The notes under the pieces were generated by a model. It ran no database searches and was not told where the DNA came from. It worked only from the letters and a program-made list of their open reading frames with translations. Shown here piece after piece: positions 1 to 7,196 of a stretch of 9,908 nucleotides of DNA. This DNA is from Lysobacterales bacterium. GTDB lineage: Bacteria; Pseudomonadota; Gammaproteobacteria; Xanthomonadales; SZUA-36. The translations under genes and the position numbers were made by a program. The stretch covers positions 1 through 9,908 of the forward strand of contig SHZL01000083.1 in the NCBI GenBank assembly GCA_009692275.1, given 5' to 3'. Numbering within the stretch: position 1 is the stretch's first letter; each line of letters opens with the position of its first letter.

Positions 1-1
1 G

Positions 2-70
2 GATCAGGGTGGGATGATTGACATCGAAGTATTGAAGGCCGGACATTTGGTTGCGCATGGAAGAAAATAA
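2..70 (+). CDS. Possible C-terminal tail of an upstream operon gene (partial)
   Basis: From the left edge, frame 2 stays open for 22 codons and ends at TAA 68-70. The other two plus frames stop at bases 15-17 and 19-21. If the tail is real, it overlaps the start of the next gene by 14 bases, which fits the overlapping style of this operon. The peptide reads DQGGMIDIEVLKAGHLVAHG followed by RK. I do not recognise a family from so short a piece. A 22-codon open frame can arise by chance, and the upstream gene could instead end at TGA 19-21, so this call is weak. Confidence 0.35.
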   Translation, partial: DQGGMIDIEVLKAGHLVAHGRK

Positions 71-1253
71 TTCTAAATTGAAGAGTTTGGTCGTTGGCAT
101 CGATGCTTCCAACATTCGCGACGGTGGTGGTGTGACCCATTTGGTTGAGCTGCTCCGGGTTGCGGATCCAAGTTTGCACGATTTTGACCGAGTAGCGGTT
201 TGGGCTTCGAAAATGACTCTGGCGCGTATCGAGGATCGTCCCTGGCTCCTGAAACGAAGCGATCCGGTATTGGAAGGGCATTATTTGCGCCGTGCGATGT
301 GGCAATACAGTCGCTTGGGTCAATTGGCAAAATCGGAGGGATGCACTGTATTGTTCGTGCCCGGAGGATCGTTTATCACCGATTTTCGGCCCATCGTGAC
401 GATGAGCCGGAACATGCTGCCGTTCGAGCCTTTGGAAGCGGTGCGTTTTGGACGCATGAGTCCGATTCGCTTGAAGATGGGACTGCTGAGATGTGCACAG
501 GAGCGTTCATTTCGACGTGCGGACGGCTTGATTTTCCTGACTCAATACGCTAAAGCAGTTATTTCAAAAGCATTGGGCGGGGCTTTCGGTGCAACAGCCT
601 TGATTCCTCATGGGATTGGACCGCGATTTCTTCAAGCGCCGCGTCCCCAAAGGCTCCTTGCAGCCTGTTCCATGGAGAATCCTTTTCGGGTGTTATATGT
701 CTCGATATTGATGCCTTACAAGCACCAGACGGAGGTGGCGCGCGCCGCAAGCCAACTTCGGGCGGAGGGGTTTCCAATTGAAATGAGATTCATTGGCGCG
801 CCGTGGGGGGATTATGGTCGCGAGTTCAGAGTTTTGTTGGCCAGATTGGATCCGAAGCGTGAATTTTTGCTCTGGTCAGGGGCTGAGCCTTTCGACGCGG
901 TGCATGGTTTTTATCAAAACGCCGATGTATTCGTGTTTGCGTCGAGCTGTGAGAATCTGCCAAATATCTTGATCGAAGCCATGGCCTCAGGATTACCTAT
1001 TGCTTGTTCCAACAAGGGGCCGATGCCAGAAGTGTTGGGCGAAGCTGGTGTGTATTTTAATCCTGAACAACCAGCGGACATTGCCCGCGCATTGCGCAAG
1101 TTGATTGAGTCGCCGCAATTGCGGATGGACATTGCGCAGGCTATTTATGCACGTGCCCAGCAATATTCGTGGAAACGCTGTGCGGATGAGACGTTTCGAT
1201 TTTTAGGTGGAATAGTGAGGAAACATCAAGGCTCACAATGTGTGGAATCATAG
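57..1253 (+). CDS. GT4-family glycosyltransferase
   Basis: This is a retaining GT-B glycosyltransferase of about 398 residues, the usual length for family GT4. It would move a sugar from a nucleotide donor onto a lipid-linked oligosaccharide at the cytoplasmic face of the inner membrane. Near the N-terminus is GIDASNIRDGGGVTHL, the glycine-rich acceptor-domain loop. IPHGIG in mid-protein marks the start of the second Rossmann lobe. ENLPNILIEAMASGLPI supplies the E-x7-E donor-site motif (Glu299 and Glu307 counted from the ATG), followed by GPMPEVLGEAGVYFNP, typical of the C-terminal GT4 domain. A TTG at 51 is in frame and has GAAGG at 34-38 upstream. I prefer ATG 57 because it is the standard codon and is followed directly by a plausible N-terminus, but 51 remains possible. 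The 3' end overlaps asnB by 16 bases. Donor and acceptor cannot be read from the sequence. Confidence 0.9.
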   Translation: MEENNSKLKSLVVGIDASNIRDGGGVTHLVELLRVADPSLHDFDRVAVWASKMTLARIEDRPWLLKRSDPVLEGHYLRRAMWQYSRLGQLAKSEGCTVLFVPGGSFITDFRPIVTMSRNMLPFEPLEAVRFGRMSPIRLKMGLLRCAQERSFRRADGLIFLTQYAKAVISKALGGAFGATALIPHGIGPRFLQAPRPQRLLAACSMENPFRVLYVSILMPYKHQTEVARAASQLRAEGFPIEMRFIGAPWGDYGREFRVLLARLDPKREFLLWSGAEPFDAVHGFYQNADVFVFASSCENLPNILIEAMASGLPIACSNKGPMPEVLGEAGVYFNPEQPADIARALRKLIESPQLRMDIAQAIYARAQQYSWKRCADETFRFLGGIVRKHQGSQCVES

Positions 1254-3148
1254 GCCTTTCAGCGAGAAACCTTGATGGGTTAGCTGCTGCCAACGATTTG
1301 TTGGCACACCGTGGGCCGGATGATTTTGGTGTGTTTACTGATCATGCAGCAGGCGTTGGACTTGGCCACCGCCGACTTTCCATCGTTGACCTTTCACCGA
1401 GCGGTCATCAACCCATGCTCAGCGTGGATGGAAGGGTAGTGTTGGTGTACAATGGTGAGATTTATAACTACCGAGAGTTGCATGCCGAACTCGAAAAGAG
1501 GGGTGTCATCTTTCGAGGGTGCTCGGATACCGAGGTGTTGCTGAATCTGTATTTGGCCGAAGGCGAGGGGATGCTGTCGCGCCTCAACGGTATATTTGCT
1601 TTTGCGCTATGGGATAGCCGAAAACAGGCGCTGTTGGTTGCTCGTGATGCGCTTGGGGTCAAGCCGCTTTACTATGTGGCACTGGATGGTCATTTTGCTT
1701 TTGCCAGTGAGATTAAGGCGCTGTTGAAGTTGGTGCCTGAAGCTCGCGAACTGGATATCGCGTCATTGCACCGTTACTTGAGTTTATTATGGTGTCCGGG
1801 TGCGGGTACGCCACTTAAAGCGGTACGCAAGTTAGCTCCCGGTGAGGCAATGTGGGTACGGGCGTGGAAGATCGAGCGGCGTTGGACTTGGTATCAATTG
1901 CCTGCTTTTAGGGGGGCATCTGCAGATTTAGATGAAAAATCTGCGTTGGCAGGTACAGCATCGCATCTTCGGCAAGCGGTACAGCGGCAGATGGTGGCGG
2001 ATGTGCCAGTGGGCGCATTTCTTTCCGGTGGGCTTGATTCAAGCGCCATCGTAGCTTTTGCCCGAGAAATTAATCCGGAGATTTATTGCTTCACGATTGA
2101 ATCGGTGGGTGGTCAGGAAGCAGGCGAGACTGACGATTTGCCCTATGCGCGGCGGGTGGCCAGTCATTTGGGTGTTCCGCTTGAGGTTGTGCGCATCGAA
2201 GCCGCCCGAATGGTGAATGACTTGGAGTGGATGGTGGCGCAAATGGATGAGCCGCTGGCCGATCCCGCATCCCTGAATGTATTCTACATCAGCCAACTGG
2301 CCCGGCAGCATGGCATAAAGGTGTTACTATCCGGGGCGGGCGGGGATGATTTGTTCACTGGGTATCGGCGGCATCGGGCGGTGCAGGCCGAACGGTACTG
2401 GAACTGGCTGCCACGATTGGCGCGCACGGGCCTAGGGTGCCTCACTGGAAGATTGGATCAGCGAAGTGCGATAGGACGCAGATTACGTAAGCTCTTCAAC
2501 GGTGCCGCATTGGAGGGCGATGCACGACTGGTGAACTATTTCATTTGGGCCGGACGCGACGACCTGCTGCCCCTCTATACCCCGGGCTTCCGCGCCGCCA
2601 TGAGTGATGCCGCCGCTGGAGCACCCATGCTGGAATTTCTGGCCGAAATGCCTTCATCAGTTGAACCGCTCGACCGAATGCTGGCCCTGGAGCAACGCTT
2701 CTTCCTGGCCGATCACAACCTGATCTACACAGACAAAATGTCCATGGCGGCGGGGGTGGAGGTGCGGGTGCCGTTTCTGGACATGGATTTGGTGGAGTTC
2801 GCCCAGCGGATTCCCTTACGATTCAAGCAGCGCGGGCAGGAGGGTAAATGGGTGCTGAAGAAGGCTATGGAACCTTATCTACCCAAGGAAGTGATTTATC
2901 GTCCAAAGACCGGCTTCGGGGCACCGTTGCGGCGTTGGATGCGCTTTGAGTTGCGCGAGTTGTTAGGCGACTTGTTGTCGGTGGAAAGTCTAAAACGCCG
3001 TGGCTTGTTTGAGCCCGCTGCCGTGCAGCGCCTGATTACTGCCAACGACAGTGGCAAGGCGGATGCGAGTTATACATTGCTGTCGTTGCTGTGTATTGAA
3101 ATCTGGTGCCGGATCTACTTGGATCGAAATGAGAAACGAACAACATAA
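1238..3148 (+). CDS. asnB: Asparagine synthase (glutamine-hydrolysing) family amidotransferase
   Basis: Members hydrolyse glutamine in an N-terminal Ntn domain, channel the ammonia to a C-terminal ATP-pyrophosphatase domain, and amidate an AMP-activated carboxylate. The protein is 636 residues, the family's normal length. It begins MCGIIGL, giving Cys2 as nucleophile once Met is removed. RRLSIVDL (Arg46), NGEIYN (from residue 72) and SDTE (Asp97) form the glutamine site. The PP-loop SGGLDSS lies at 263-269, SGAGGDD at 365-371, and KTGFGAPLRRWM near the C-terminus. All catalytic motifs look intact. The start is fixed by Cys2, and AAGG at 1228-1231 is a good ribosome site 6 bases upstream. It overlaps the GT gene by 16 bases and shares one base (TAATG) with the methyltransferase. 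Inside a polysaccharide operon the substrate is more likely a uronic acid or other sugar-linked carboxylate than free aspartate, as suggested for WbpS-type proteins. That substrate is inference. Confidence 0.93.
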   Translation: MCGIIGLSARNLDGLAAANDLLAHRGPDDFGVFTDHAAGVGLGHRRLSIVDLSPSGHQPMLSVDGRVVLVYNGEIYNYRELHAELEKRGVIFRGCSDTEVLLNLYLAEGEGMLSRLNGIFAFALWDSRKQALLVARDALGVKPLYYVALDGHFAFASEIKALLKLVPEARELDIASLHRYLSLLWCPGAGTPLKAVRKLAPGEAMWVRAWKIERRWTWYQLPAFRGASADLDEKSALAGTASHLRQAVQRQMVADVPVGAFLSGGLDSSAIVAFAREINPEIYCFTIESVGGQEAGETDDLPYARRVASHLGVPLEVVRIEAARMVNDLEWMVAQMDEPLADPASLNVFYISQLARQHGIKVLLSGAGGDDLFTGYRRHRAVQAERYWNWLPRLARTGLGCLTGRLDQRSAIGRRLRKLFNGAALEGDARLVNYFIWAGRDDLLPLYTPGFRAAMSDAAAGAPMLEFLAEMPSSVEPLDRMLALEQRFFLADHNLIYTDKMSMAAGVEVRVPFLDMDLVEFAQRIPLRFKQRGQEGKWVLKKAMEPYLPKEVIYRPKTGFGAPLRRWMRFELRELLGDLLSVESLKRRGLFEPAAVQRLITANDSGKADASYTLLSLLCIEIWCRIYLDRNEKRTT

Positions 3149-3615
3149 TGAATCACAAGAAACAAGAGGTCCACGACTTCTGGAACGAGGCCTCCTGCGG
3201 CGAGGATCTTTACCTTGCTGCTGCTGACAGAAAGGGCTACGAGGCTCAAGCCGAGGCGCGTTACCGTCTTGAACCGTACATTTTCGACTTTGCCGATTTC
3301 GCGTCGGCGCGCGGCCAGAAGGTGTTGGAGATCGGCGTTGGCCTTGGCGCCGACCATCAGCGCTTCGCCGAGGCCGGTGCGGACCTGTACGGCATCGATC
3401 TCACAGAACGGGCCGTGGAACATACCCGTCAGCGCCTTGCGGCCTTTGGCTTATCTTCTCATCTATCGATTGGAGACGCGGAAAGACTGGACTTCCCCGA
3501 TGAGAGCTTTGATCGGATCTATTCCTGGGGCGTGCTGCACCACAGCCCCGATACACAGAAAGCCATCAGCGAGGTGCATCGGGTATTGAAACGCGGGGGG
3601 GGGCACGAATCATGA
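3148..3615 (+). CDS. SAM-dependent methyltransferase, N-terminal part (frameshifted gene)
   Basis: This is the N-terminal 155 residues of a class I (Rossmann-fold) SAM methyltransferase, probably acting on a sugar or glycolipid of the polysaccharide. Motif I is VLEIGVGLG (residues 59-67). GIDLT (82-86) carries the acidic residue that binds the SAM ribose. SIGDAERLDFPDESFDRIYSWGVLHHSPD covers motifs II and III. EVHRVLKRGG is the usual loop after strand 5. Right there a run of nine G (3595-3603) puts translation out of frame, and it ends as GGGHES at TGA 3613-3615. The rest of the domain continues in another frame from about 3600 (see the next entry). The joined gene would be about 268 residues, normal for the family. 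The SAM-binding core is complete, but the last strands are missing, so this half alone is unlikely to be a stable enzyme. The start ATG overlaps the asnB stop by one base. Confidence 0.85.
   Translation: MNHKKQEVHDFWNEASCGEDLYLAAADRKGYEAQAEARYRLEPYIFDFADFASARGQKVLEIGVGLGADHQRFAEAGADLYGIDLTERAVEHTRQRLAAFGLSSHLSIGDAERLDFPDESFDRIYSWGVLHHSPDTQKAISEVHRVLKRGGGHES
3595..3603 (+). repeat. Nine-G homopolymer at the methyltransferase frameshift
   Basis: Nine consecutive G follow AAACGC. Reading on from the 5' frame gives stop TGA 3613-3615. Reading into the other frame gives GGARIMIYHKWSM, the expected continuation of LKRGG. A run of ten G (one more) or seven G (two fewer) would restore one open frame. 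Ten gives KRGGGARIMIY, which fits the common pattern LKPGGxARIMIYH best. Long G runs are prone to sequencing or assembly error and also to true slippage. The sequence alone cannot separate these. Confidence 0.8.
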
Positions 3616-3953
3616 TCTACCACAAGTGGAGCATGGTCGGACTGATGCTCTGGCTGCGCTATGCGCTACTGGCGGGCAAGCCCTGGCGGAGTCTGCGAAG
3701 TATTTATGCAGAGCATCTCGAAAGCCCGGGGACAAAGGCCTACTCGATGGAGGAGGCGCGACGGCTGTTTGCCGCGTTCAGCGAGGTGAATATCAGGACG
3801 GTACTGACCCACGGTGATCTGCTCAAATCGGGTGCTGGGCAACGCCATCAGGGTGTGTTATTGAGTCTGGCCCGCCAGATCTGGCCGCAGAGGTTGATCC
3901 AGCGGTTTTTTCCCAGCGCTGGACTTTTCATGTTGATCGAAGCGAGACAATAG
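3612..3953 (+). CDS. SAM-dependent methyltransferase, C-terminal part (frameshifted gene)
   Basis: This 113-residue frame carries the remainder of the methyltransferase. It begins MIYHKWSMVGLMLWLRYALL, a strand and a hydrophobic stretch. Next comes a segment with YAEHLESPGTKAYSMEEA, then IRTVLTHGDLLKSGAG and a hydrophobic end, LFMLIEARQ. Homologues that I recognise carry these segments directly after an LKPGG loop, so this is not an independent gene. The open frame already runs through GARI just upstream, and ATG 3612 is simply an internal Met of the conserved IMIYH. That ATG does overlap the upstream stop as ATGA (stop TGA 3613-3615), and the G run sits 8 bases before it. Re-initiation by coupled translation is therefore conceivable, but a split, working enzyme is speculation. 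The next gene starts one base after its TAG. Confidence 0.75.
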   Translation: MIYHKWSMVGLMLWLRYALLAGKPWRSLRSIYAEHLESPGTKAYSMEEARRLFAAFSEVNIRTVLTHGDLLKSGAGQRHQGVLLSLARQIWPQRLIQRFFPSAGLFMLIEARQ

Positions 3954-3954
3954 C

Positions 3955-6093
3955 ATGAAGCAAATTCTCCAGAGCCTGAAGACCGGCGACGTGCAGCTCG
4001 CCGAAGTGCCCTGTCCGCGAGCCGGTCGGGGCCAGTTACTGATTCGTTCCTCCCGCACATTGGTTTCGGCTGGCACCGAGCGCATGTTGGTTGAGTTTGG
4101 CAAGGCAGGCTGGATTGACAAGGCGCGCCAGCAGCCGGATAAGGTGCGCATGGTGATTGAGAAGGTCCGCACGGATGGTCTGATGCCGACTATGGAGGCG
4201 GTGCTCAACAAGCTCGATCAACCTTTGGCACTTGGTTACTGCAATGTCGGGGTGGTCAAGGAGGTTGGTTCCGGCGCGGCTGGGTTCACGGTCGGTGATC
4301 GCGTGGCATCTAATGGCAAGCATGCCGAGGTGGTGAGTTGTCCGGTGAATCTCTGTGCCAAAGTACCGGATAAGGTCTCGGACGAAGAGGCCGCATTCAC
4401 CGTGGTCGCAGGTGTCGCATTGCAAGGTGTTCGGCTGGTACGGCCGACGTTGGGTGAATCCGTGGTGGTGACAGGGCTTGGCTTGATCGGTCTGATGACG
4501 GTGCAACTGTTGCGTGCACATGGCTGCCGTGTGCTGGGGATTGATTTTGATGCTGACAAGCTGGCGCTGGCTCGCCGGTTCGGTGCGGAGACCGTCAATC
4601 TTGCCGCTGGCGAAGACCCAGTTTCGGCTGCGCAGGTTTTCTCCCGTGGCCGCGGTGTTGATGCCGTACTCATCACCGCATCGACCAAGAGCAGTGCGCC
4701 AGTGCATCACGCAGCACTGATGTGCCGCAAACGCGGACGAATTGTGCTGGTGGGAGTGACCGGCCTCGAGCTGTCTCGCGATGATTTTTATGAGAAAGAG
4801 CTGACCTTTCAAGTGTCGTGCTCTTACGGGCCGGGGCGGTACGACCCGAATTACGAGGAGAAGGGCAACGATTATCCGGTGGGTTTCGTGCGTTGGACTG
4901 AACAACGCAACTTCGAGGCGGTGCTGGATATGTTGGCGGATGGGCGGCTGGATTTAAAGCCGTTGATTTCGCACCGGTTCAACATCGACGAGGCCGGGAA
5001 GGCTTACGAATTGCTCGCGGGGGAAGCGCCTTCGCTGGGCATCCTTTTGCAGTATCCGACGGTTGAGGAGAAGCCGGATGAAATTGTGCGCCGGCAAACC
5101 GTGAGCCTCAGTCCGCCCTCTGACGTCACTTCAGATGCGGCCAAAAGAGCGGATGCGGCGACGGTGGCATTTGTGGGAGCTGGGAATTACGCCACGTCGG
5201 TACTCATTCCGGCCTTCAAGGAAGCAGGGGCGCGACTCAAGTTGGTGGTTTCCAAAAGCGGCGTGAGCGGGGTGCATGCCGGGCGCAAATTCGGATTTGA
5301 AGAAGCCACCACAGACATCAATAGCGTCTTGACTCAGTCGCAGGTGAACACCGTCGTCATTGCCACTCGCCACGACAGTCACGCGCGATTGGTTTGTCAG
5401 GCGTTGGGCGCGGGCAAGCACGTGTTCGTGGAAAAACCACTGGCATTAAATCTAGCCGGGCTTGCGGAGGTCGAGACGGCGCATGCAGCCGCTGGGAAAC
5501 GGCTGCTGATGGTAGGGTTCAACCGGCGCTTCGCCCCGCAGGTGCAAAAGTTGAAATCACTCCTTGAAGGCGTGAGAGGGCCGAAGTCTTTTGTGATGAC
5601 GGTAAACGCGGGGGCGATTCCGGCCGGGCATTGGACGCAAGACCGCGAGGTGGGTGGCGGACGCATCATCGGCGAAGCTTGCCACTTCATTGACCTGTTG
5701 CGTTTCCTTGCTGGCACGCCGATCGAGCAGCACACGGCCATGACGCTGGCCGCCGCTACTGGAGATACAGCGACGATCAATCTTCGATTTGCTGACGGCT
5801 CGTTTGGGACGATCCACTACTTCGCCAACGGCAGTAAATCGTTTCCGAAGGAGCGGCTGGAAGTGTTTGCTGCCAGCCGTGTGCTGCAGCTCGACAACTT
5901 TCGCCGCCTCACGGGCTTCGGCTGGCCGGGATTCAGCAAGATGAACCTGTGGCGCCAGAATAAGGGGCAGAGGGAGTGCGCGAAGGCATTTGTGGAAGCG
6001 GTCCGCAATGGAGGCTCCGCGCCAATTGCTTTCGATGAGTTGATGGAAGTTAGCCGGGTGACGATTGAAATCGCTGAAGGATTGTCCCGATGA
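3955..6093 (+). CDS. Two-domain oxidoreductase: MDR dehydrogenase fused to Gfo/Idh/MocA
   Basis: This 712-residue fusion has two nucleotide-binding halves. Residues 1 to about 370 resemble a medium-chain dehydrogenase/reductase, with the cofactor loop TGLGLIG (GxGxxG at 174-179) and GIDFDADK after it. The usual zinc motifs are absent: SAGTE (38-42) stands where CGTD is expected, and LGYCN (93-97) where GHE is expected. The structural-zinc Cys lobe is also missing, as in the BchC-like MDR branch. A linker at about 370-400 leads to a Gfo/Idh/MocA half. That half has FVGAGNYA (GxGxxA at 408-413), VEKPLAL (Glu493-Lys494-Pro495, the signature EKP) and GGGRIIGEACHFID with His577 and Asp580 as probable catalytic residues. 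Such enzymes use NAD(P) to oxidise or reduce sugars, inositols and nucleotide sugars. I recognise this as the family called bi-domain-containing oxidoreductase, common in polysaccharide loci. I know of no assigned substrate. It starts one base after the methyltransferase and overlaps wecB by four bases. Confidence 0.9.
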   Translation: MKQILQSLKTGDVQLAEVPCPRAGRGQLLIRSSRTLVSAGTERMLVEFGKAGWIDKARQQPDKVRMVIEKVRTDGLMPTMEAVLNKLDQPLALGYCNVGVVKEVGSGAAGFTVGDRVASNGKHAEVVSCPVNLCAKVPDKVSDEEAAFTVVAGVALQGVRLVRPTLGESVVVTGLGLIGLMTVQLLRAHGCRVLGIDFDADKLALARRFGAETVNLAAGEDPVSAAQVFSRGRGVDAVLITASTKSSAPVHHAALMCRKRGRIVLVGVTGLELSRDDFYEKELTFQVSCSYGPGRYDPNYEEKGNDYPVGFVRWTEQRNFEAVLDMLADGRLDLKPLISHRFNIDEAGKAYELLAGEAPSLGILLQYPTVEEKPDEIVRRQTVSLSPPSDVTSDAAKRADAATVAFVGAGNYATSVLIPAFKEAGARLKLVVSKSGVSGVHAGRKFGFEEATTDINSVLTQSQVNTVVIATRHDSHARLVCQALGAGKHVFVEKPLALNLAGLAEVETAHAAAGKRLLMVGFNRRFAPQVQKLKSLLEGVRGPKSFVMTVNAGAIPAGHWTQDREVGGGRIIGEACHFIDLLRFLAGTPIEQHTAMTLAAATGDTATINLRFADGSFGTIHYFANGSKSFPKERLEVFAASRVLQLDNFRRLTGFGWPGFSKMNLWRQNKGQRECAKAFVEAVRNGGSAPIAFDELMEVSRVTIEIAEGLSR
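6076..6081 (+). promoter_or_regulatory. Ribosome binding site of wecB
   Basis: GAAGGA ends 8 bases before ATG 6090 and lies inside the end of the oxidoreductase gene. Together with the ATGA overlap (stop TGA 6091-6093), it fixes the wecB start and suggests coupled translation of the two genes. Confidence 0.6.
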
Positions 6094-7196
6094 ACGACCG
6101 GCAAGGACCGCTAATCGACATCATCGCCGGGGCCCGGCCCAACTTCATGAAAATCGCGCCGATCATCCGGGCGATCGAGGCGCGACAAGCCGGGGGTAGC
6201 CGTCTGCGATACAGGCTCGTTCATACTGGGCAGCACTACGACGAACGAATGTCGGGAGACTTCTTTGTCCAGCTCGGCATACCGAAGCCGAACGTAAACC
6301 TCGAGGTCGGTTCGGGAACGCAGGCCGAACAGACGGCGTCGATCATGACGCGCTACGAGAAGCTATTGCTGGCCGAACTCAGCCAGCTCTGCTTGGTCGT
6401 GGGCGATGTCACTTCCACGATGGCCTGCGCGATCACGGCCCAGAAACTGTGCGTGCCGGTGGCTCATGTGGAGGCTGGCATCCGTTCTGGCGATTGGACC
6501 ATGCCGGAAGAAATTAACCGCATGGTGACGGATTCAATCACCAACTGGTTCTTCACGACCAGTGAGAACGCGAACGCGAATCTACGCCGATCGGGAGTGT
6601 CGGCCGACCGGATTTTTTTTGTCGGCAACACGATGATTGATACGCTTCTGGCCAATTTGGATCGGCTGCGCCCGCCGGATTTCTGGGCCACGCTGAAGCT
6701 GGAGCCGAACCGGTATTTTGTGATGACGTTGCATCGTCCAGCCAACGTGGATGTGAACGGGCATTTTGCGGACCTCCTCGCAGCCATCGGAGAAGGCACC
6801 CGCCATTATCCAGTGGTCTTTCCAGTTCATCCGCGCACGAGCAAGACGTTGCAAGTGATTGTTGATTTTCCAGCCAACTTGCACTTGGTGGAGCCGCAGC
6901 CTTATTTGGAATTCAACTATCTGGTGAAGCACGCGAAGGCCGTGATCACCGATTCCGGAGGCATCACCGAAGAGTCCACGGTTATGGGTGTTCCGTGCTT
7001 CACCCTGCGCGATAGTACTGAGCGGCCAGAGACTGTGTCGGTAGGCACCAACGAGTTGATTGGTACCAATCCGAAAAACCTCAAGCCGCACCTTGACCGG
7101 CTGTTCGCTGGCCAATGGAAAAAGGGAAGCATTCCCGAGAAGTGGGATGGCCGTACCGGCGAGAGAATCGCGGCAATACTCGAGAGGATTCTTTGA
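6090..7196 (+). CDS. wecB: UDP-N-acetylglucosamine 2-epimerase (non-hydrolysing)
   Basis: WecB interconverts UDP-GlcNAc and UDP-ManNAc in the cytoplasm, supplying ManNAc-type sugars for surface glycans. The 368-residue length is typical. The N-terminus carries the family signature GARPNFMKIAPIIRAI. Expected active-site segments are present: VGDVTSTMA (Asp106), HVEAGIRSG (Glu128), MPEEINR (Glu140/Glu141 and Arg144), TLHRPANVD (His215) and PVHPRTSK. ITDSGGITEESTVMGVPC, then the conserved run DSTERPETV, form the UDP-binding C-terminal domain. Nothing essential seems missing. The gene starts in a four-base ATGA overlap with the oxidoreductase and ends overlapping the heparinase-like gene. No UDP-ManNAc dehydrogenase (WecC-like) gene lies in the window, so whether the ManNAc unit is oxidised further depends on genes outside. 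A run of eight T at 6613-6620 lies inside the gene without breaking the frame. Confidence 0.95.
   Translation: MNDRQGPLIDIIAGARPNFMKIAPIIRAIEARQAGGSRLRYRLVHTGQHYDERMSGDFFVQLGIPKPNVNLEVGSGTQAEQTASIMTRYEKLLLAELSQLCLVVGDVTSTMACAITAQKLCVPVAHVEAGIRSGDWTMPEEINRMVTDSITNWFFTTSENANANLRRSGVSADRIFFVGNTMIDTLLANLDRLRPPDFWATLKLEPNRYFVMTLHRPANVDVNGHFADLLAAIGEGTRHYPVVFPVHPRTSKTLQVIVDFPANLHLVEPQPYLEFNYLVKHAKAVITDSGGITEESTVMGVPCFTLRDSTERPETVSVGTNELIGTNPKNLKPHLDRLFAGQWKKGSIPEKWDGRTGERIAAILERIL
7182..7195 (+). promoter_or_regulatory. Ribosome binding site and TTG start of the heparinase-like gene
   Basis: GAGAGGA (7182-7188) is a strong purine-rich site 4 bases before TTG 7193-7195. The spacing is a little short but acceptable. 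The TTG overlaps the wecB stop TGA 7194-7196, so translation is probably coupled. This supports the TTG over the upstream ATG at 7115. Confidence 0.55.

Noticed and set aside
805..810. Six-G runs at 805-810 and 1911-1916 as further slippage points
   Set aside because: Both lie in intact frames of the first glycosyltransferase and asnB. Six G is unremarkable at this GC content.
4036..4905. 289-codon open frame on the minus strand
   Set aside because: It lies wholly inside the well-supported two-domain oxidoreductase gene. Its translation is rich in His, Arg and Gln with no recognisable domain, as expected of an antisense shadow of GC-rich coding DNA.
6613..6620. Run of eight T in wecB as a possible second frameshift or slippage site
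   Set aside because: The wecB frame reads straight through (RIFFVGN) with conserved motifs on both sides, so there is no sign of a shift.
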